DNA from: Drosophila miranda
Lineage: Eukaryota > Arthropoda > Insecta > Diptera > Drosophilidae
Direction of reading: 5' to 3'
Assembly: GCF_003369915.1 (NCBI RefSeq)
Contig: NC_046676.1
Location: 20,380,001 to 20,444,000 of the forward strand
Length of the DNA stretch: 64,000 nt
Below the pieces are notes generated by a model that ran no database searches, was not told where the DNA came from, and worked only from the letters and a program-made list of their open reading frames with translations. Shown here piece after piece: positions 1-13,020 of the stretch. Numbering within the stretch: the stretch's first letter is position 1; the number at the start of each line of letters is the position of its first letter. The position numbers and the translations under genes were made by a program.

Positions 1-1413
1 CCAATGTGTTAATGAAAGCAATAGTCGACGGAAATAAAGCTTCGTGTCACGATTTTATAATCACCGAAACATCTCAACAGGAACAGGCATAGGAAAGCGG
101 GTTTCCAGAACGATTCCAGCTGAAATACCCGCCAAAGAGGAGTGAGCGAGAGGCATAATAACTGAGTATTTATTTTTTTGATTATTTCCAAGCCCGAACC
201 GAAGAAGCAGAGAGAACCGTTACGATGGCGACAAAAATGTGGTCACAATTGCAATCAAAGACACACGTAAACGTAACGGCGAGCAGCGAGCAGCGGGCAG
301 CAGGCAGCAGGCAGCGCTGCTTCAAACATGTTGCATGCAACCAATCTGCGCGATCGGCTCGAAGATCGCAGCCATGCCGAACCATGCCGGCGCTGCCAGC
401 TTTCACTTCGTTTTTACAATTTTTCAATTCGTTTTTGGCGCTTTTCACTTCGTTTTTGACGCCCGATCCCAACGGTTCTTGGGGCTTGGGGTTCTTCATA
501 AGTGCTCTTGCACATCGTGGACGGCCTGTACCTACATGTGTAGATATTTTTTTTTTTGACGCGCGGGCGTTATTGTGCATATTTCCGGTGGCCGAAAAAT
601 AAGAGGAATAACAGCTATACGATAAAGCTATACATTTCCAACAAATCGCTCACAAACACTCGCATCTCCCATGTTCTGTGTGTTTGTTGCGTGTGTGTGT
701 GTGTGATCCACTCGTAAAAATAATAATAATTGCATTTATCGGGTGTCCGACCGGCGCCAGCTTCAATTTAATTATAAATAACATCAACTTAACTAAATAG
801 CGCCATCGCTTCCACACTCTTTCGAGATCAGTTCCAGTCGGCAATACCAGATGTACAACACACACATGCACGTGTGAACATGCGTGTGTATACATAGTTC
901 TGTATACTTTCCAACGTTTTTGCTTGAAAGAGTCCAAGTAGGCGTTGAGGCAAACCTCGTCCCTCTTCGCGCTCAGCCTGCTATCGTCTCGTCTCTCAGG
1001 GAGCATCACGCGCGCCGGTACAAAGTTAAAGTTTACTTACACACACGCTTGAACAACCTTCGTAGTACTTAATGGATCCCGTTTGTCAACCCACTTCTGA
1101 GCCAAGGGAAAAATCAATACATTTCAAGGCCCCCTTGCTTTGGCGCAGACCCAGACGCCACCGAAGATAATCGCAACCCAGCCAAAAACCTAAACCGATT
1201 CTAAAAAAAAACGTTCGAAGAGAATGAAAATACATTACTTCTTATCGGGGAACTGGGGACAATGTTTCAAGGTTTTCGAAAACTGGGAACTTTGAGCCGG
1301 CGCACACTCGATAATAATTAACAAGAATTCTCGGCAATAAATATGTACATAAAAGAAGAAAATACAAAAGAGGGAAACACAGTGCGGTGACGAAAACACG
1401 TTTTGCTATTCGC
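1..1413. other. Region upstream of mir-8, probable pri-miRNA leader or promoter
   Basis: No protein gene is recognised here. The stretch holds a CAG/GCAG-rich patch (about 285-320), repeated TTCACTTCG-type elements (about 400-460), a (GT)n run near 690-705 and short ORFs, including one with an ATG at 225 that runs 125 codons. Because the mir-8 hairpin lies at its right end on the plus strand, part of it is probably transcribed as pri-mir-8. That is inferred from position; I could not place a transcription start. Confidence 0.4.
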
Positions 1414-1500
1414 AAGGACATCTGTTCACATCTTACCGGGCAGCATTAGATCCTTTAGATACCTCTAATACTGTCAGGTAAAGATGTCGTCCGTGTCCTT
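1414..1500 (+). ncRNA. mir-8: mir-8 microRNA precursor (miR-200 family)
   Basis: The 87-nt stretch matches the D. melanogaster mir-8 hairpin as I remember it, with differences mainly in the terminal loop (about 1451-1465). The mature miR-8-3p lies at 1466-1488 with seed AATACTG. The 5p strand lies at 1429-1450 and begins CATCTTACC. The outer stem pairs AAGGACA at 1414 with TGTCCTT ending at 1500. miR-8 belongs to the miR-8/200/141 family and in flies controls growth, insulin signalling in the fat body and neuronal survival (established knowledge). It sits left of IntS8, which fits its melanogaster position at 53D. A tempting splice donor, CAG/GTAAAG at 1477/1478, lies inside the mature miRNA and should not be called. 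Confidence 0.98.
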
Positions 1501-1625
1501 ATCCATCATAGATCCCAAGAAGAGCAAACAAGGCGTAAAAAACTAGTTTTTCAATTGTGCGTGTAGAAGCCCGAAAAAGAGATCACATCACAGCGGAAGG
1601 AAGGAAGGAGAACACGACGGACCAG

Positions 1626-1650
1626 AAAGAGAGAGAGAGAGAGAGCGAGA
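1626..1650. repeat. GA tract
   Basis: A nearly pure (GA)n run, interrupted once by GCGA, lies 126 bp downstream of the mir-8 hairpin. Such runs are binding sites for GAGA factor or CLAMP in flies (established knowledge). Occupancy here is unknown. Confidence 0.7.
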
Positions 1651-4600
1651 GCTGCTGGATGTCGATGTGGATAAATGAACAGGCAGCAGAGAAATGGTCA
1701 TAATTTTTTTTTTTGCAGCATCAGCAACGACAAGACACGACGCGACGCGACGCGTTTTGTGATGACATCAGTAAGAGACAGAAAAAAAGAGAGGGAGAGA
1801 GGGAGAAATACATATCTGTACTCGGCCCCTCTTCTGTTCGACGGTCGACCGGCGCCGCCCATGGGAGAGTGGTGGGGAGAGGAGAGTGTGTGTGCAGGTA
1901 AACCTTATAGAAAGAAGACAACGTGGTCGGAGGAGCGGGCAGAAGAGGAACCAATAAAAAATATATTTTATGGTTCCGCTTCTTTTTTTCGTTTTGCGTT
2001 TCGTTTCTTAATTTCTTCTTTTCAGCATTTTAGTGACAAAAATTCACTTTTTATGATGCCATTTCCCTCTTTTACCCCTCCCCACCTACTCCGCGATTTA
2101 CGATTATAGCTAACTATCCGAAGCATCAGGTTGGGTTTCATTTTTTCCCCTGTCTATGTTAAATGTTCATAATCCGAAATTATAGAAATGTGAAACCAGA
2201 AACTGAACGGACATACTCGTCCATAATCAAAAAAGAAACAAATTAAATGCTTGCAAATTGCAGAAGCGTGATCAAATCGAAAGAGAAAAGCACGGCTTTT
2301 AGGGATATTTCATTGGGTTATGGTCGCCGGAATTTTAGGATATGATGTACCTGTTCAGAGCACCGTGCAGATGGCATTATGTGTACAATAAATATAGCAG
2401 CTGCAAAGTAGCGCAGAGCAATCACTGCAAAGCAGCTGCCTCGTTTAGCAAGTACTGATCGATTTCCCTTTTGTGCTGGTATTCTTCCGTTCGTTGCAAT
2501 TCTCTGCATTCGATTCACGCCTTTGCTGATAAGGTACAGCATTGGAGGCTGATCTCGCCCCGAGACCTGCACTATCCTCGCTTCTCTTCTACACATTTTA
2601 CTGTGTGTGTTTGAGTGTGCGCTGTAAAGGCAAAAACAAATACCAGTGCCGGCAAACACAACCGGGGCTATTGTCAAGAGTGACCAGAGTAATGTGGCTA
2701 TGGGGTCTCTCAAGGAGGGGGGAGAAACTTCGTAGGGGAGATATATGACCCACAAGCACACTCGTAATGCACACCAAGGAACAGGGCTCGTAAAAGCGTT
2801 TAGAGGCTTTTAAATTTTACAGTTTCTTGGCACAGTGGTACTCATGTTTAATGTAGTTAGTGTTGCTTGGGCGCTTGGCTGGTTGGTGACGGTGGGGCCC
2901 CTGTGGTAAAAGGGGGTTAATCTAATCAGGAAAACAAAAAATGCGTTAGCTGCGGTCGTCTGGTGGAAAAGATCCCCAATGGCGGAACCGAACGAAACGA
3001 AACGACCAACGTAACCAGAACGAATATAACACCTGTTAATGAACTTAGGAGCGACTCTAATGAAATACACATACACACAAGTATACCAAGGTCTGCCCCT
3101 CTGTATTGCACCCCGTAGAAATAATTGCAGGACCGAAAAAAACCCTTTTGGAGTCTTCTAATTAAAGATTCTATAAATCTATTGAATCAGTGGAAAGCTT
3201 CTTACCTACCGCCGCAGAGTGATTCTCCCCCTGATAATGCATTCGATTCATTGCTGATGCTCTGACTTCCCCTAAGATTTCTAAGATTGAAGTATTTACA
3301 AAGAATTTTCTTTAACCCTGCACAAGGTGACCGGCAATGCAGACAACATTTACAAATAATCAATCTACCGTTGTTGTCACCAGACAGAGCCGCTGGCCAA
3401 GCCCTAAAAGACTCTTGGTATTTCATAATTCGGTTGAGAATATTCCAAGCGGTCTAACGGTCAAACCAGCGGCAGAAAAAGGTGCCAAGTCAGCGCAATC
3501 GTGCGACAATTTCACAAGCAACAATCATCGGCCAATCTAAAATATTAAATCAGGCAATACTCGATAGGGCAGCACTTCAAGCCCGAGCACTAAGGCCGAG
3601 TGCTAATCGAAATTGTGACCAGAACACTTGTGGTATCCATACACATGGCCGCATGATAATGCCACATCCCAAACCACTCCCCAGCTGAAAAACCAATAAC
3701 GATCGATTCAAATGCAAACAAAGCCAAACAATTCCAACCGGCAAACCCATTGACAGTCAATTCCATCGATGGCTCGAGGGGAAAACGTTGAAATGAATTT
3801 CTCAAATCTGACATCTGATTCTGCAACAGAAGCATGTGGCTCCATAGACACAGGCACTTGAACAGTCTGTATAGAAAAGGCTTTTGCAAATTCTTGAGAA
3901 CGAACCCTGTGTCTATGACCAATGGTAATCATCTTGGAAATCCATCGATCGGTTCAAGGCAATTCCACTATCTTCGAGCAGGTGAAGCGTCGTCAGAGTT
4001 GAGAAGTCTAGTCCGAGTACGAGTACATATTGTACGAATATATGCAGAGGAGCAGTATCTAATCGGGGGTTGGGGCTAGAGTATCTAATCATGGACGACG
4101 GACCGCAAGTGCGTGTAGAGAGTATCTAATCATGTGTGTGTGTGTGTTTTTCTTTCTAAGACCAGGCGTATGCGGAACCTGTACTATATTTCTCGGCGAT
4201 TAGATCCAGCGATTCCCGAGAAAAAAGATTGTACGAAATAAGAGCAGATCTAATGGCTGGAATACGGAAATAGAGTAACTAAATTCGATAACTGACACAC
4301 TTATAACTGTCTTATGGCACAATAACTCTCGTCTGTATCGTATCTGACAGTCACCCAAACAAAAAATCTCCACTACCGTATCTCGCCAGGCAACAGAAAA
4401 AGATACTACGAGTAGAGGGGCGCTGCCACTGAAATGAGCCCCAATCAAAATATTGAGCATGATTTATAAATGACGGACGGGGTGTAATATAATATGCCTT
4501 GACGTGTTAATAGAGCGGACCCAAAAGGAAAACGAAGGAAAAGAAAAGAAAACACGATGAACTGCCGCAGGGGAAAGTGGCAAAGGCGGAAAGGGGCAGT

Positions 4601-5139
4601 GAATGTGAATGGGCGTAAATCAATTAAAGGCTAACAAAGCAATCAAGCTCCAGATTCATATGGAACGGGTGAGGTGGCGGGAGCGGGGGCTTGTAGCGAG
4701 TCATGCTCCGTCACTCCTTGAACGGATTGTGTGTCACAGCAAGAGTTAAATTGCCCCAAAATGCATTCGATAGGCCCAGCCGGACTTCAACACTTCATCA
4801 CCAGCAGCGCATTGGCTGTGTGTGTCCCCCTAATGAACCAAACTTGTAAGACGATTCCGAGAAGACTCCACTCTTGTCTTGGTTTAGCTCTTTTTCTCTC
4901 GTTGTGCATTAATTAGTTATACACTAATTTCCAATTCCGATTTCAGGCATGCAAATGTTAATTGACCACTTAAGTTAAAACTTCATAATGATCGTTAATA
5001 ATACCGAGCGATCTCTCTGAAGGTAAAAAAACGATAGGGCAAGCAGGAGCAGAAAGTTGAGCGAACGCCGACAAACTGTAAGCAAAAGAACAGGTTCACA
5101 AACCTTAACTAGCCAAGTCGAAGACTCTTAAAAGATATG

Positions 5140-5155
5140 CACACACACACACACA
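5140..5155. repeat. (CA)n microsatellite
   Basis: A perfect CA dinucleotide run of eight units, typical of Drosophila intergenic DNA. Similar short CA runs occur near 7271-7281, 10247-10262 and 13727-13744. Confidence 0.85.
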
Positions 5156-6138
5156 TACCAATACACATACACAGGCATTCATACGACTATAAGTAGTCAG
5201 AACCTTTCAGAACAGAGCTGTGCGCTGACGATGCGAGCATGTGGGAAATCTGAGAGCATAGAGGCAGCCCGGTCCGGTCCCTCTGAGCTTCAGGCTCTAA
5301 CTGTCCGTTAATGATCTTTTCTGCTAGCTCATTTATTCAGCATCTACTTGCATACAGTATATAAATATGTATGTGTACACCCAGAAGACTCAAGATGAGA
5401 ATATTGTACGGTTCTAGCTGAGACAGTATTCCAAAATGTTGTTTTGTGCCCAACAACAAAAGTTCACAGCGGTTAAAGGAGCAAATGGAACAATTCAATT
5501 TTAAAATTTCTAAGAAATGGGGGCTCAAAGATATATTAGCTTCCCCTCTAATGATATTCTATGCACCTAAGTACTTCTTTGAACGCTGTCAGAGGATTTT
5601 AAACCGCTTTTATGGAAAATTCAATTAACTGTAGTTCGGTTCAATTTAGAGCAGTAACTATAAAATAACTATTATCTTAAATTGATCAAACACTTGTACA
5701 GGTATAGGTACAGGAACAGCTAAGTGGTGCAGAGAGTGAAGGGGAGACCAGACTGATACAAAAACTGGATGGGAAAGAAATGCAAGCTCATGGCTCATAA
5801 TCAAGGGCCATGAAAGCTATTTCCTGCCCAAGCTGATTGCATTGATTGCCCTCCAAACTGGAATGGAAATTGGACCAAACGGGGAAGGAGTCCGTCCGGC
5901 CGTCCGCCCGACCGTCTGTCCGATTCTGACTCGTGCCGGAGCCACTACCCCAAAAGAATGCACATGGAGTTTCCCGGCCTAGCGAAACTAACACTGCTCT
6001 CACTCACTCTCTTGGCCACAGGTAATTGAACGTTCTCCCCATTCTCCCATTCAGCGCAGCTACTGTGTGCAACAGTGGCTCCATGACACGCCTGCTCTTT
6101 AGCGATGGCCCTGGGAGGGGCCTAGGACTGGGCAATGT

Positions 6139-6185
6139 GCATCGCGTCGCATCGCATCGCATCGCATCGTATCGCATGGCATCGC
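6139..6185. repeat. GCATC pentanucleotide array
   Basis: About nine tandem copies of a GCATC unit, with variants GCGTC, GTATC and GCATG. Imperfect copies suggest an ageing microsatellite. It creates a repetitive shadow ORF on the minus strand, which was not called. Confidence 0.85.
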
Positions 6186-8066
6186 TCCGCTGATTCAGCA
6201 TCGTCGCTGGGGTGCATCAAATTAGCATTGTTCCCAGAGTCAGTGAGCTTTTTGCCTGGGCACTCCGAGACTGTACTTCGAGGCAAGAATAACCTTTAAT
6301 TGGATTGAAGAATTTGAAATAAATATAAAATGTTTGTCATTCATGAAATACTCGTCGCATTTTGTTTATCTTGTATTCTCGCTACGCGCCAGCATAGATG
6401 GGATTGTGGGGGGAAAAAACCAACATTCAATTAAATAAATTACCCAACTACATATTGACATAACATACTCGCACTCGTATTGTGTGGACTGTAGACTATA
6501 GACTTTTGAAATTTCATTATCATAAAAGCATATTTCGTGGAGCTACGAGTACGAGCAGGCAGGCATTAATAACTTGGCCTGCAATTTGCATTCGTTATCC
6601 GAAACACATGGCGCCCGTACATACATACATATGTATGAACATATTTATGAATTGGGGCCACAAAAGCGCCACCTGGCGGGGCCACGCGTGTGTGGCTAAT
6701 CGGCCCCGTCCGTTCGGGCTTGGTAATTAAAAAACGTTAACGTTTTCAGCCTGGTTATTCTATTTTAGCTCTCTTTTTTTTCCTTATTTCGTTAAGTTGA
6801 ACTAATGGAATAATTAGCGTAAATGTTGCTGAACAAATTTCAGCTGTGGCACGACTATTGGTCGCCGCCCCATGGACGCCGAGTCCAAGGAAACTTGGAT
6901 ATATACTGTATTGGCTGGATGCTCCTGTCCATGCCTCCCCCGGCACACTGTTACTCAGTGAACAATTAGCCAAGACAAGAATCAACATATGGAGGCTGTT
7001 CAAGCCGTCATGAATATGCATGAACAGCTGATTTATAAGTGAACTCTACGCCCCGTCATAGCTGGGACTACAGACGCCTAACAGCCATCAACTATAACTA
7101 TATGTACATATAAACTTAACACGTAAAAAATAATATAAATTTGCATAGAAATTGCAATGAACCTTAGCTCGCAAGTGGAAGAACAGCAAAGCAACAGGTT
7201 AATGGCAGCACTGGCCAACAAGCGAGCTGGTAGAGGGCAGAAGGGGAAAACCAGAAAGGAAGGCCTTATACACACACACACCCATTACGATTTAATATTC
7301 ATAATACAGCGATGGGATTATATTTTGGCTTGGAATAACCACCATATGACATGGATAATATCCATATGTATCTGAAATATTCTCGTCCTCATATACTGAG
7401 CAGAAAGGAGCGAAGAACAATGAAGTATTGTGAATCCAAGGATTATTTCTAAGAATATTTACAATATTTTGATAGCTGTTTCAATAGTTTAGCGCTAAAC
7501 TCACCGTTTCATTGCTGCTCCATTTTGCTGTTGCACAGTGTAATGGCTACACTTAGCGTTGCTGTACTCGTACTCGTACACATATTATTAGCATGACTGT
7601 TGTTGCTTTAGCAAGTGGTGGCAGACTTTTGAACCCGCGCAGCTGACTTGCCGGCCCACAAGTGCAAATTAAATGGTTAGTGGAGTGGGAGGGGGCGAAA
7701 GCAAAAATTTGTTCATTTACTTGGCCAGCAGCTACTGTTGGCCAGCCAGTGTACTCGCTTGCATTTGGCCATCAGATGCGAATTGTTTTTATTTTATTTT
7801 ATTTTCCGCTTGTTATTTATAGCGCACCATTCTGGGGCAAGGGGGAAGAGTGCCAGGCAGGCCGCAGAGAGCAACAGAGTTATTAATGCTTGGAATTTTC
7901 ATAATCGAAACGGGTTTCCGTTTCCAACCGGCAGAGGCAGAGGCAGAGGCAGTCAGGCAAGGAAGCACGCGCGTCTTGTCCATGCAGAGACGGAGACGGA
8001 GACCAGACCAGACCCAGACTCTCTCTCTATCGCTCTCTGGGCAAAAGCCAAGCATGGGTTAAGCTG

Positions 8067-8103
8067 AAGAAAGAGGGAGAGCGAGAGAGAGAGAGAGTGA
8101 GCA
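8067..8103. repeat. GA-rich tract
   Basis: A purine tract of GAGA/GCGAGAGA type about 37 bp long. A second tract of the same kind lies at about 9545-9565. Both resemble GAGA-factor/CLAMP sites and the GA-rich core of MSL recognition elements in sequence; function is unproven. Confidence 0.65.
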
Positions 8104-8671
8104 GAGTTCTGGCAATGGCAAGACAAGCACACGCCTTGCGCGAACAGGTGAAGCGTTTAACTGTACGTGGCTGGTGCAGAGGCTGCTGGCGGGGAGTGGA
8201 GAGTGTCCAACCAATTGGCCCGAGTGCTCCATGGCTGGACTTTGTATACTGTCAGACCTGCACCTGGGTACGAGTATACTCGTATGCAGAGGACGAAAGA
8301 AAAACACTTATGATCCGATCGCTAATTTGTTGAACTTGCAATTCTGCGATTGCTTTTCAGGATATTTCGCCTGATGCCAAGTTAAATCGCGGGGCTGCAC
8401 TACGATAATGGAATGCTGGCAAAATACGATACCAATTGGGAGCAGGAAAGCCGATAGGCAAATCGATTATTATCGTTATATATCGTCAAAAATGAGATCG
8501 TCGCTCTCTGCTTATGCAAATTCTTAATAATCGCGTTCCTTCCATGGCGTCGCTTCGCGTCGGCTTTCACTCACGCAACATGCATGCTGCAACAGGTCGG
8601 TGCCGGTCCGAAAAAGCTCATTGCCCATGGCAATGGGATTGCCTTGCCGGGCTGCAGGTAAGGTAGGTAGC

Positions 8672-8712
8672 CCCATCCCCATTGCCATTGCCATTGCCAA
8701 TGCCAATGCCAA
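8672..8712. repeat. CCATTG/CCAATG hexanucleotide array
   Basis: Six to seven tandem hexamers change from CCATTG to CCAATG part way along, so the array has two homogenised halves. It is simple sequence; the minus-strand ORF across it encodes only a low-complexity Met/Ala or Gly/Asn repeat. Confidence 0.8.
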
Positions 8713-9000
8713 CCTGCTCGACGCTGCAGCACGATGGCCAAAGGTGTAATTTGCTTAAAAGCAGCGAACAAATAAAGGGTTTCAATGGCCCGACTCCACC
8801 GTCGGACAGACAGCCAGAGATAATGAATTGAAGAGCTGCAGCAGCAGGGGATAGAGTGCGGTGGAGCAGGAGGATGAGGATCAGTGACAAGTGCACGTTG
8901 TCCGCTTATGACGTCGGACGACAGCTGCCGTATTTTTTGACTGGCCCACGGACAGTCCATGTCATCCTCTGTCCAACCGCAACATCATCTAGGCCTCCGC

Positions 9001-12000
9001 ATCCTGGTCATAGTTTTTAATTAAGTGCGTGTAGGTTTCAGCTTTGGCTTTTCCTCCCATCATTATTCTGCCTGCCTGCCTCCCTGCCTGCACTTGACTC
9101 TTGATGTGCGGCGACGCTTGGGCTCAGCAGCCAGGCTGCGTTCCCAGGAATGCTGAAAACTGATTAGGAGTTGCCTCAGAAATCGAAAATCAATTGGCGG
9201 AAGAGGAGGAGCAGTAGGAGGAGGAGGGCCTTCTGGGACACCGAGGACCCACAGCGGTGGCCCCAAAACTTTGGTCGGAAATCCATTTAAAATGCATGGA
9301 TAGCAGAGAGCAGTATGGAAGGAGCTGGAGAGGCAATCAATTGCTGTGCGAGGAGGGAGGGAGGGAGAGGGGCTTCTGATAAATGCCCAAAGGCTGCCAA
9401 GCGCAACGTCGATAAAATAAATGAAGAAACCAAACGGCGCTAGCAGTGGGAGAGGGAGAGAGAGGGCGCGAAAGAGAGTAAGCAGAAGCTTATCGAAAGA
9501 ACGCAGGCAATGAGAAAAGAAGCGAAAAAACCGAGCGGCGCTACTAGAGAGAGAGAGAGAGAGCGCATGAGAAGCTTATCGGAGGAACGCGGGGTGGAAT
9601 GGCCAAGGAATTTATTCATAAGCATAAAAAAAGCCCAAGCCGCAACTCTTGGAACAGGTTCAACTTTGGATTCGGGTTCGGGTTCGGGACGACTCTGGCA
9701 GAGAAGGGGCTTAAGTATTTATTATTAAAAAAATCCGAATGCAATTGCGGCGGCTCGCCCAAGTGGTTTACGCCGCCACCGCCGCCACAGCCACAACCAC
9801 TGCCAGACGATGGCCACTCTGCACGATAATCATGGGGTGTGAAAAATTTATGAACGCCGTCTTCTCGGTGCGCACGCGCACAACACAGCGCAGGAACCGC
9901 ACTGCCGCACCGACCCTGACAGCATAATGAATATACAAATAAATGTTTATAAGTATGCTTAATCCCCAAGCGGCAGGCAGGCCGGAAGGGAACTCCGCCA
10001 CGCAGCAACAAGTGGATCGGATCTTTGTGAACTTTCGATTTGTGGCTCCAACCGCGTGGATCGATGGATGGATGGTTGGATCGGCTTGAGTCATCAAACT
10101 GCTTAAGTGCTGTCAGACGTCTGGTGGCTAGCCGCATGCTCAGAGCATCTCAGATTTATGGCCTGTTAAAACGTCTGCCGCAAAGTGCCAGGCAATTGGT
10201 TAAGAGCTACAAGCCCAAGATACAACACGTCCGATAACAAAAGGGATCACACACACACACACATGGACACAAAGGGGGAGCTGGCCACATGTCCAAAAAA
10301 GGATCCACAAGGAGCAGTCGGAATCGCAGTCGCAGTCGCAGTCCCCGGCCCAAGTCCAAGTTCATAAATAAAAGATGGCAAAAACCAGACTCGAGAAAGG
10401 GCAAAACAATGGACCGCAATCGCACCGCAGCACCGAACGCTTCACCGGCCTTTGAATTGAAAACAAAACCCTTTAAACCCGGGAACTGCACTGCATCCGA
10501 GGCAGAGCTCAAATATGCAGACGTGACTTATTTAGGACAAATTGTGTGATTTACGTTTCGCAATAAAAACAATAATGGGAGCAGAATAAGTGGGAAAGAG
10601 AACGGATGGAGTGGGATAGGAGTCTGAAGAGGAAGTGGAAAGAATTCCTTGCATTGTGAGCACTCAATGAACTATTCGAAAAAGGACAGAGCAAAGGAAT
10701 AATAGATGGATTAATATAATAAAGAAATGTGAAAGGAATTTGCCATTGGATTCTCCATACTTCTACGGCAGTGTTGTCGTTTAATTCTAGCTAAAACTTA
10801 AAATTTATCCATCTCAAATTAGCAGAAAGATCATATCTTAATCACCATAGCTTAGAAACATTGAGTTTTTGGCATACTCCCAGTTATCTTCCTTCAGGCC
10901 CTCAACAACGTCAATTGCTTCTCACGCTGAATCCCCAGTGAAGTCCTCATATGGCGATTGTCGATAAGAAAGGAATGAAAATGCTATAGGCAAAGAAATT
11001 GGACACCGTCGATACATGGACTAGGACAAGTGTCTACCCAGAAGATTATGCTTAAGAGGGAGAGGACATGCTTGACTTGCAAGAATCTGGGAGTGGAATG
11101 GGACCGGGATCCCAAAGAAGGTCAATGGTCCGCGTCGGGGTCGGACCGAACCAGGCGATGCCATGGATTCTTCGTCTTAGCTTGGGGTTTATGGTTTCTT
11201 ATTTACGAGTTAGTCCCATGGCTATTTTGAATATTTAATTTTGTGACACTGACTCGATTCGGTACATCGGTCCCGAAAACTCTGAACCATAAGATACAAT
11301 ACTCCCCGACTCCACGCTATTTTGTTGCTAGAGGCATAATTAAAATTTATGGCCAATGCGCTTCGAGCCAATTCATTAGTCGCCTTCTAGACGCGGCCTA
11401 ATTAAAAAGTTTCATAAATTTTCAGCCCCAGCCACCTGTTGATCATGGTCTATGAGGCCATGAGTGTCTGAGCGTGTGAGTGTGTGTTTGTGTGTATCTG
11501 TGACTAATTCCCCAAACTATAAAGTATGTTGAGAAGGGTCAAAGTTGACTAAAGTCAAGAAAACCATTGGGAATTTAGGTTTAAGAGAACGATGCTCTCT
11601 CTCTTCAGTAGGACTCTTCTGAGCGTTATTATAAATCCTATTCTCTTTTACAGCTCTTTTCAACTGTTTGCTATTGGAAATTAATGAGGAATATATATGT
11701 TCATATGTACAAATTATGATGGAATTGCCAAGCGGACACAGACAAGCCTGTCCAACTGCAACAGACCCTGCCTGCCCCTGCACCTGCCACAGACGTCATT
11801 AGCATGCAGGCAGCAATCCACAGAGCCAGCCAGAGGGAAGCGACCACTGCGATCGGTTGACAGTTGTCAAATCCACTTACGCTCTTCATGGTAAACACAT
11901 TTTGACGAGCCTGCTGAAGGATTTATTCAAGTGCAGACAGACTAACAGACTAATAAGTGCGGTCCCCTCTCCACAGACATGTGTACGTACACCAAGAGTG

Positions 12001-13020
12001 TATACAAATGGAGCTGCAGCTACCTGTTTCTACCTGGAATACCCATTCAAATTTGTATTTGAATTCTTAACGGACAAAGCGGAGAGTCAAGTGGCTATAG
12101 TTCTATATATATATAGCTTCTAGAGGGATTGATATAGGTAAGGGATCCGAACGAGTTCCGTCTGACAGGGCTAAGGTAAAAGATGAAAGAGTAACCAGGC
12201 ATTGCCAGGCCAGAGAGCAGACTGTATTGAAGATCACAGGCATTGCCAGAAGAAAAACGCTCAAGTCTCTTCAGACGATCTCTCTCAATCAAACAGTTCT
12301 TCTTCGAGGGTCCAAGGTGTTTGGCACATACTCGCACTCGACAAGTAAAGAAATACACCTGAGTGTCGTCCGTGAACGAACGGGTTTAGTCGAAACGGAA
12401 CAGAATCGAGCCCAGTCGAGTGCCAACTGTTTCAATAACGAGATGAACAAATGTGTTGGCTCCTTCGTTTGTTCTTTTCCAGCTGTTTTCTGGCGGAGCT
12501 GTGGAGGAGTGGGGTCTTTGGGGATAATAGAAGGTAGCTCCACTCAGGGTCTAGCGTAATATTTGCTCAGCATACACGTGTATTGACAGAACCGAACCGA
12601 ACAGAACAGTCAAAATTGAATGCTTGAAGGTATACGTACCATACCATACCCCGAAAAAGAACTCGTGACTTAACAAGGCCAAAAGTAGTGCGAGTAGACG
12701 GTGGATGCTGGCATCGAGGGGAGGCGCTGGCATGATGCTGATCGTGATCAAGATGGATGGAAACGGCAGGCCATTGTGCAACTATTTCCACACCACAAGT
12801 GGAAATCCATCAGCCCTGATGATCCTCCATCCTCTTTGAGTCGATCTCCTCCTGTTTGGCAGTTGACAATTGATGGCCCGCACATTTATCTTTCACTTGT
12901 TGCCGTTTTTCCGTTGTTGTCTTGCACCTTATTCAACCATCTCTCGCTCTCTCTCTCTTTATTGTTTGACTCTCTCTTTCCCGTCTCTCTGACTCCGCCG
13001 GGCCTTTTGAAGTGAGCCCG
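9001..13020. other. Intergenic desert with simple repeats
   Basis: No gene is supported. The stretch holds a GA tract at about 9545-9565, a TTCGGG run near 9670-9690, a GTCGCA run near 10325-10345 that gives a misleading Arg/Ser-rich frame, CA runs, and a pyrimidine-rich patch at about 12940-13000. No tRNA, further miRNA or transposon was recognised by eye. Confidence 0.5.

Larger units (their letters stand above)
1501..9000. other. Intergenic desert, downstream of mir-8
   Basis: I see no exon with credible coding content, splice sites and family resemblance in these 7.5 kb. The region holds GA tracts (about 1626-1650 and 8067-8103), a (CA)n tract at 5140-5155, a GCATC pentamer array and runs of AT-rich and poly-purine sequence. 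Short ORFs on both strands (60-130 codons) have no recognisable domains and are broken by simple repeats. Part may be primary mir-8 transcript or mir-8 enhancers; that is inference from the neighbour only. Confidence 0.5.

Noticed and set aside
1441-1510. A plus-strand exon ending at the CAG/GTAAAG donor at 1477
   Set aside because: The donor lies inside the mature miR-8-3p sequence; the hairpin explains the conservation.
3842-3921. 12-bp inverted repeat (CATAGACACAGG and its complement) suggesting a hairpin
   Set aside because: The flanking bases do not extend the stem and a match of this size within about 70 bp is expected by chance in a window this long.
10289-10549. Plus-strand ORF with an Arg/Ser-rich start, resembling an SR protein
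   Set aside because: The Arg/Ser run comes from a GTCGCA simple repeat; the rest has no RRM or other domain.
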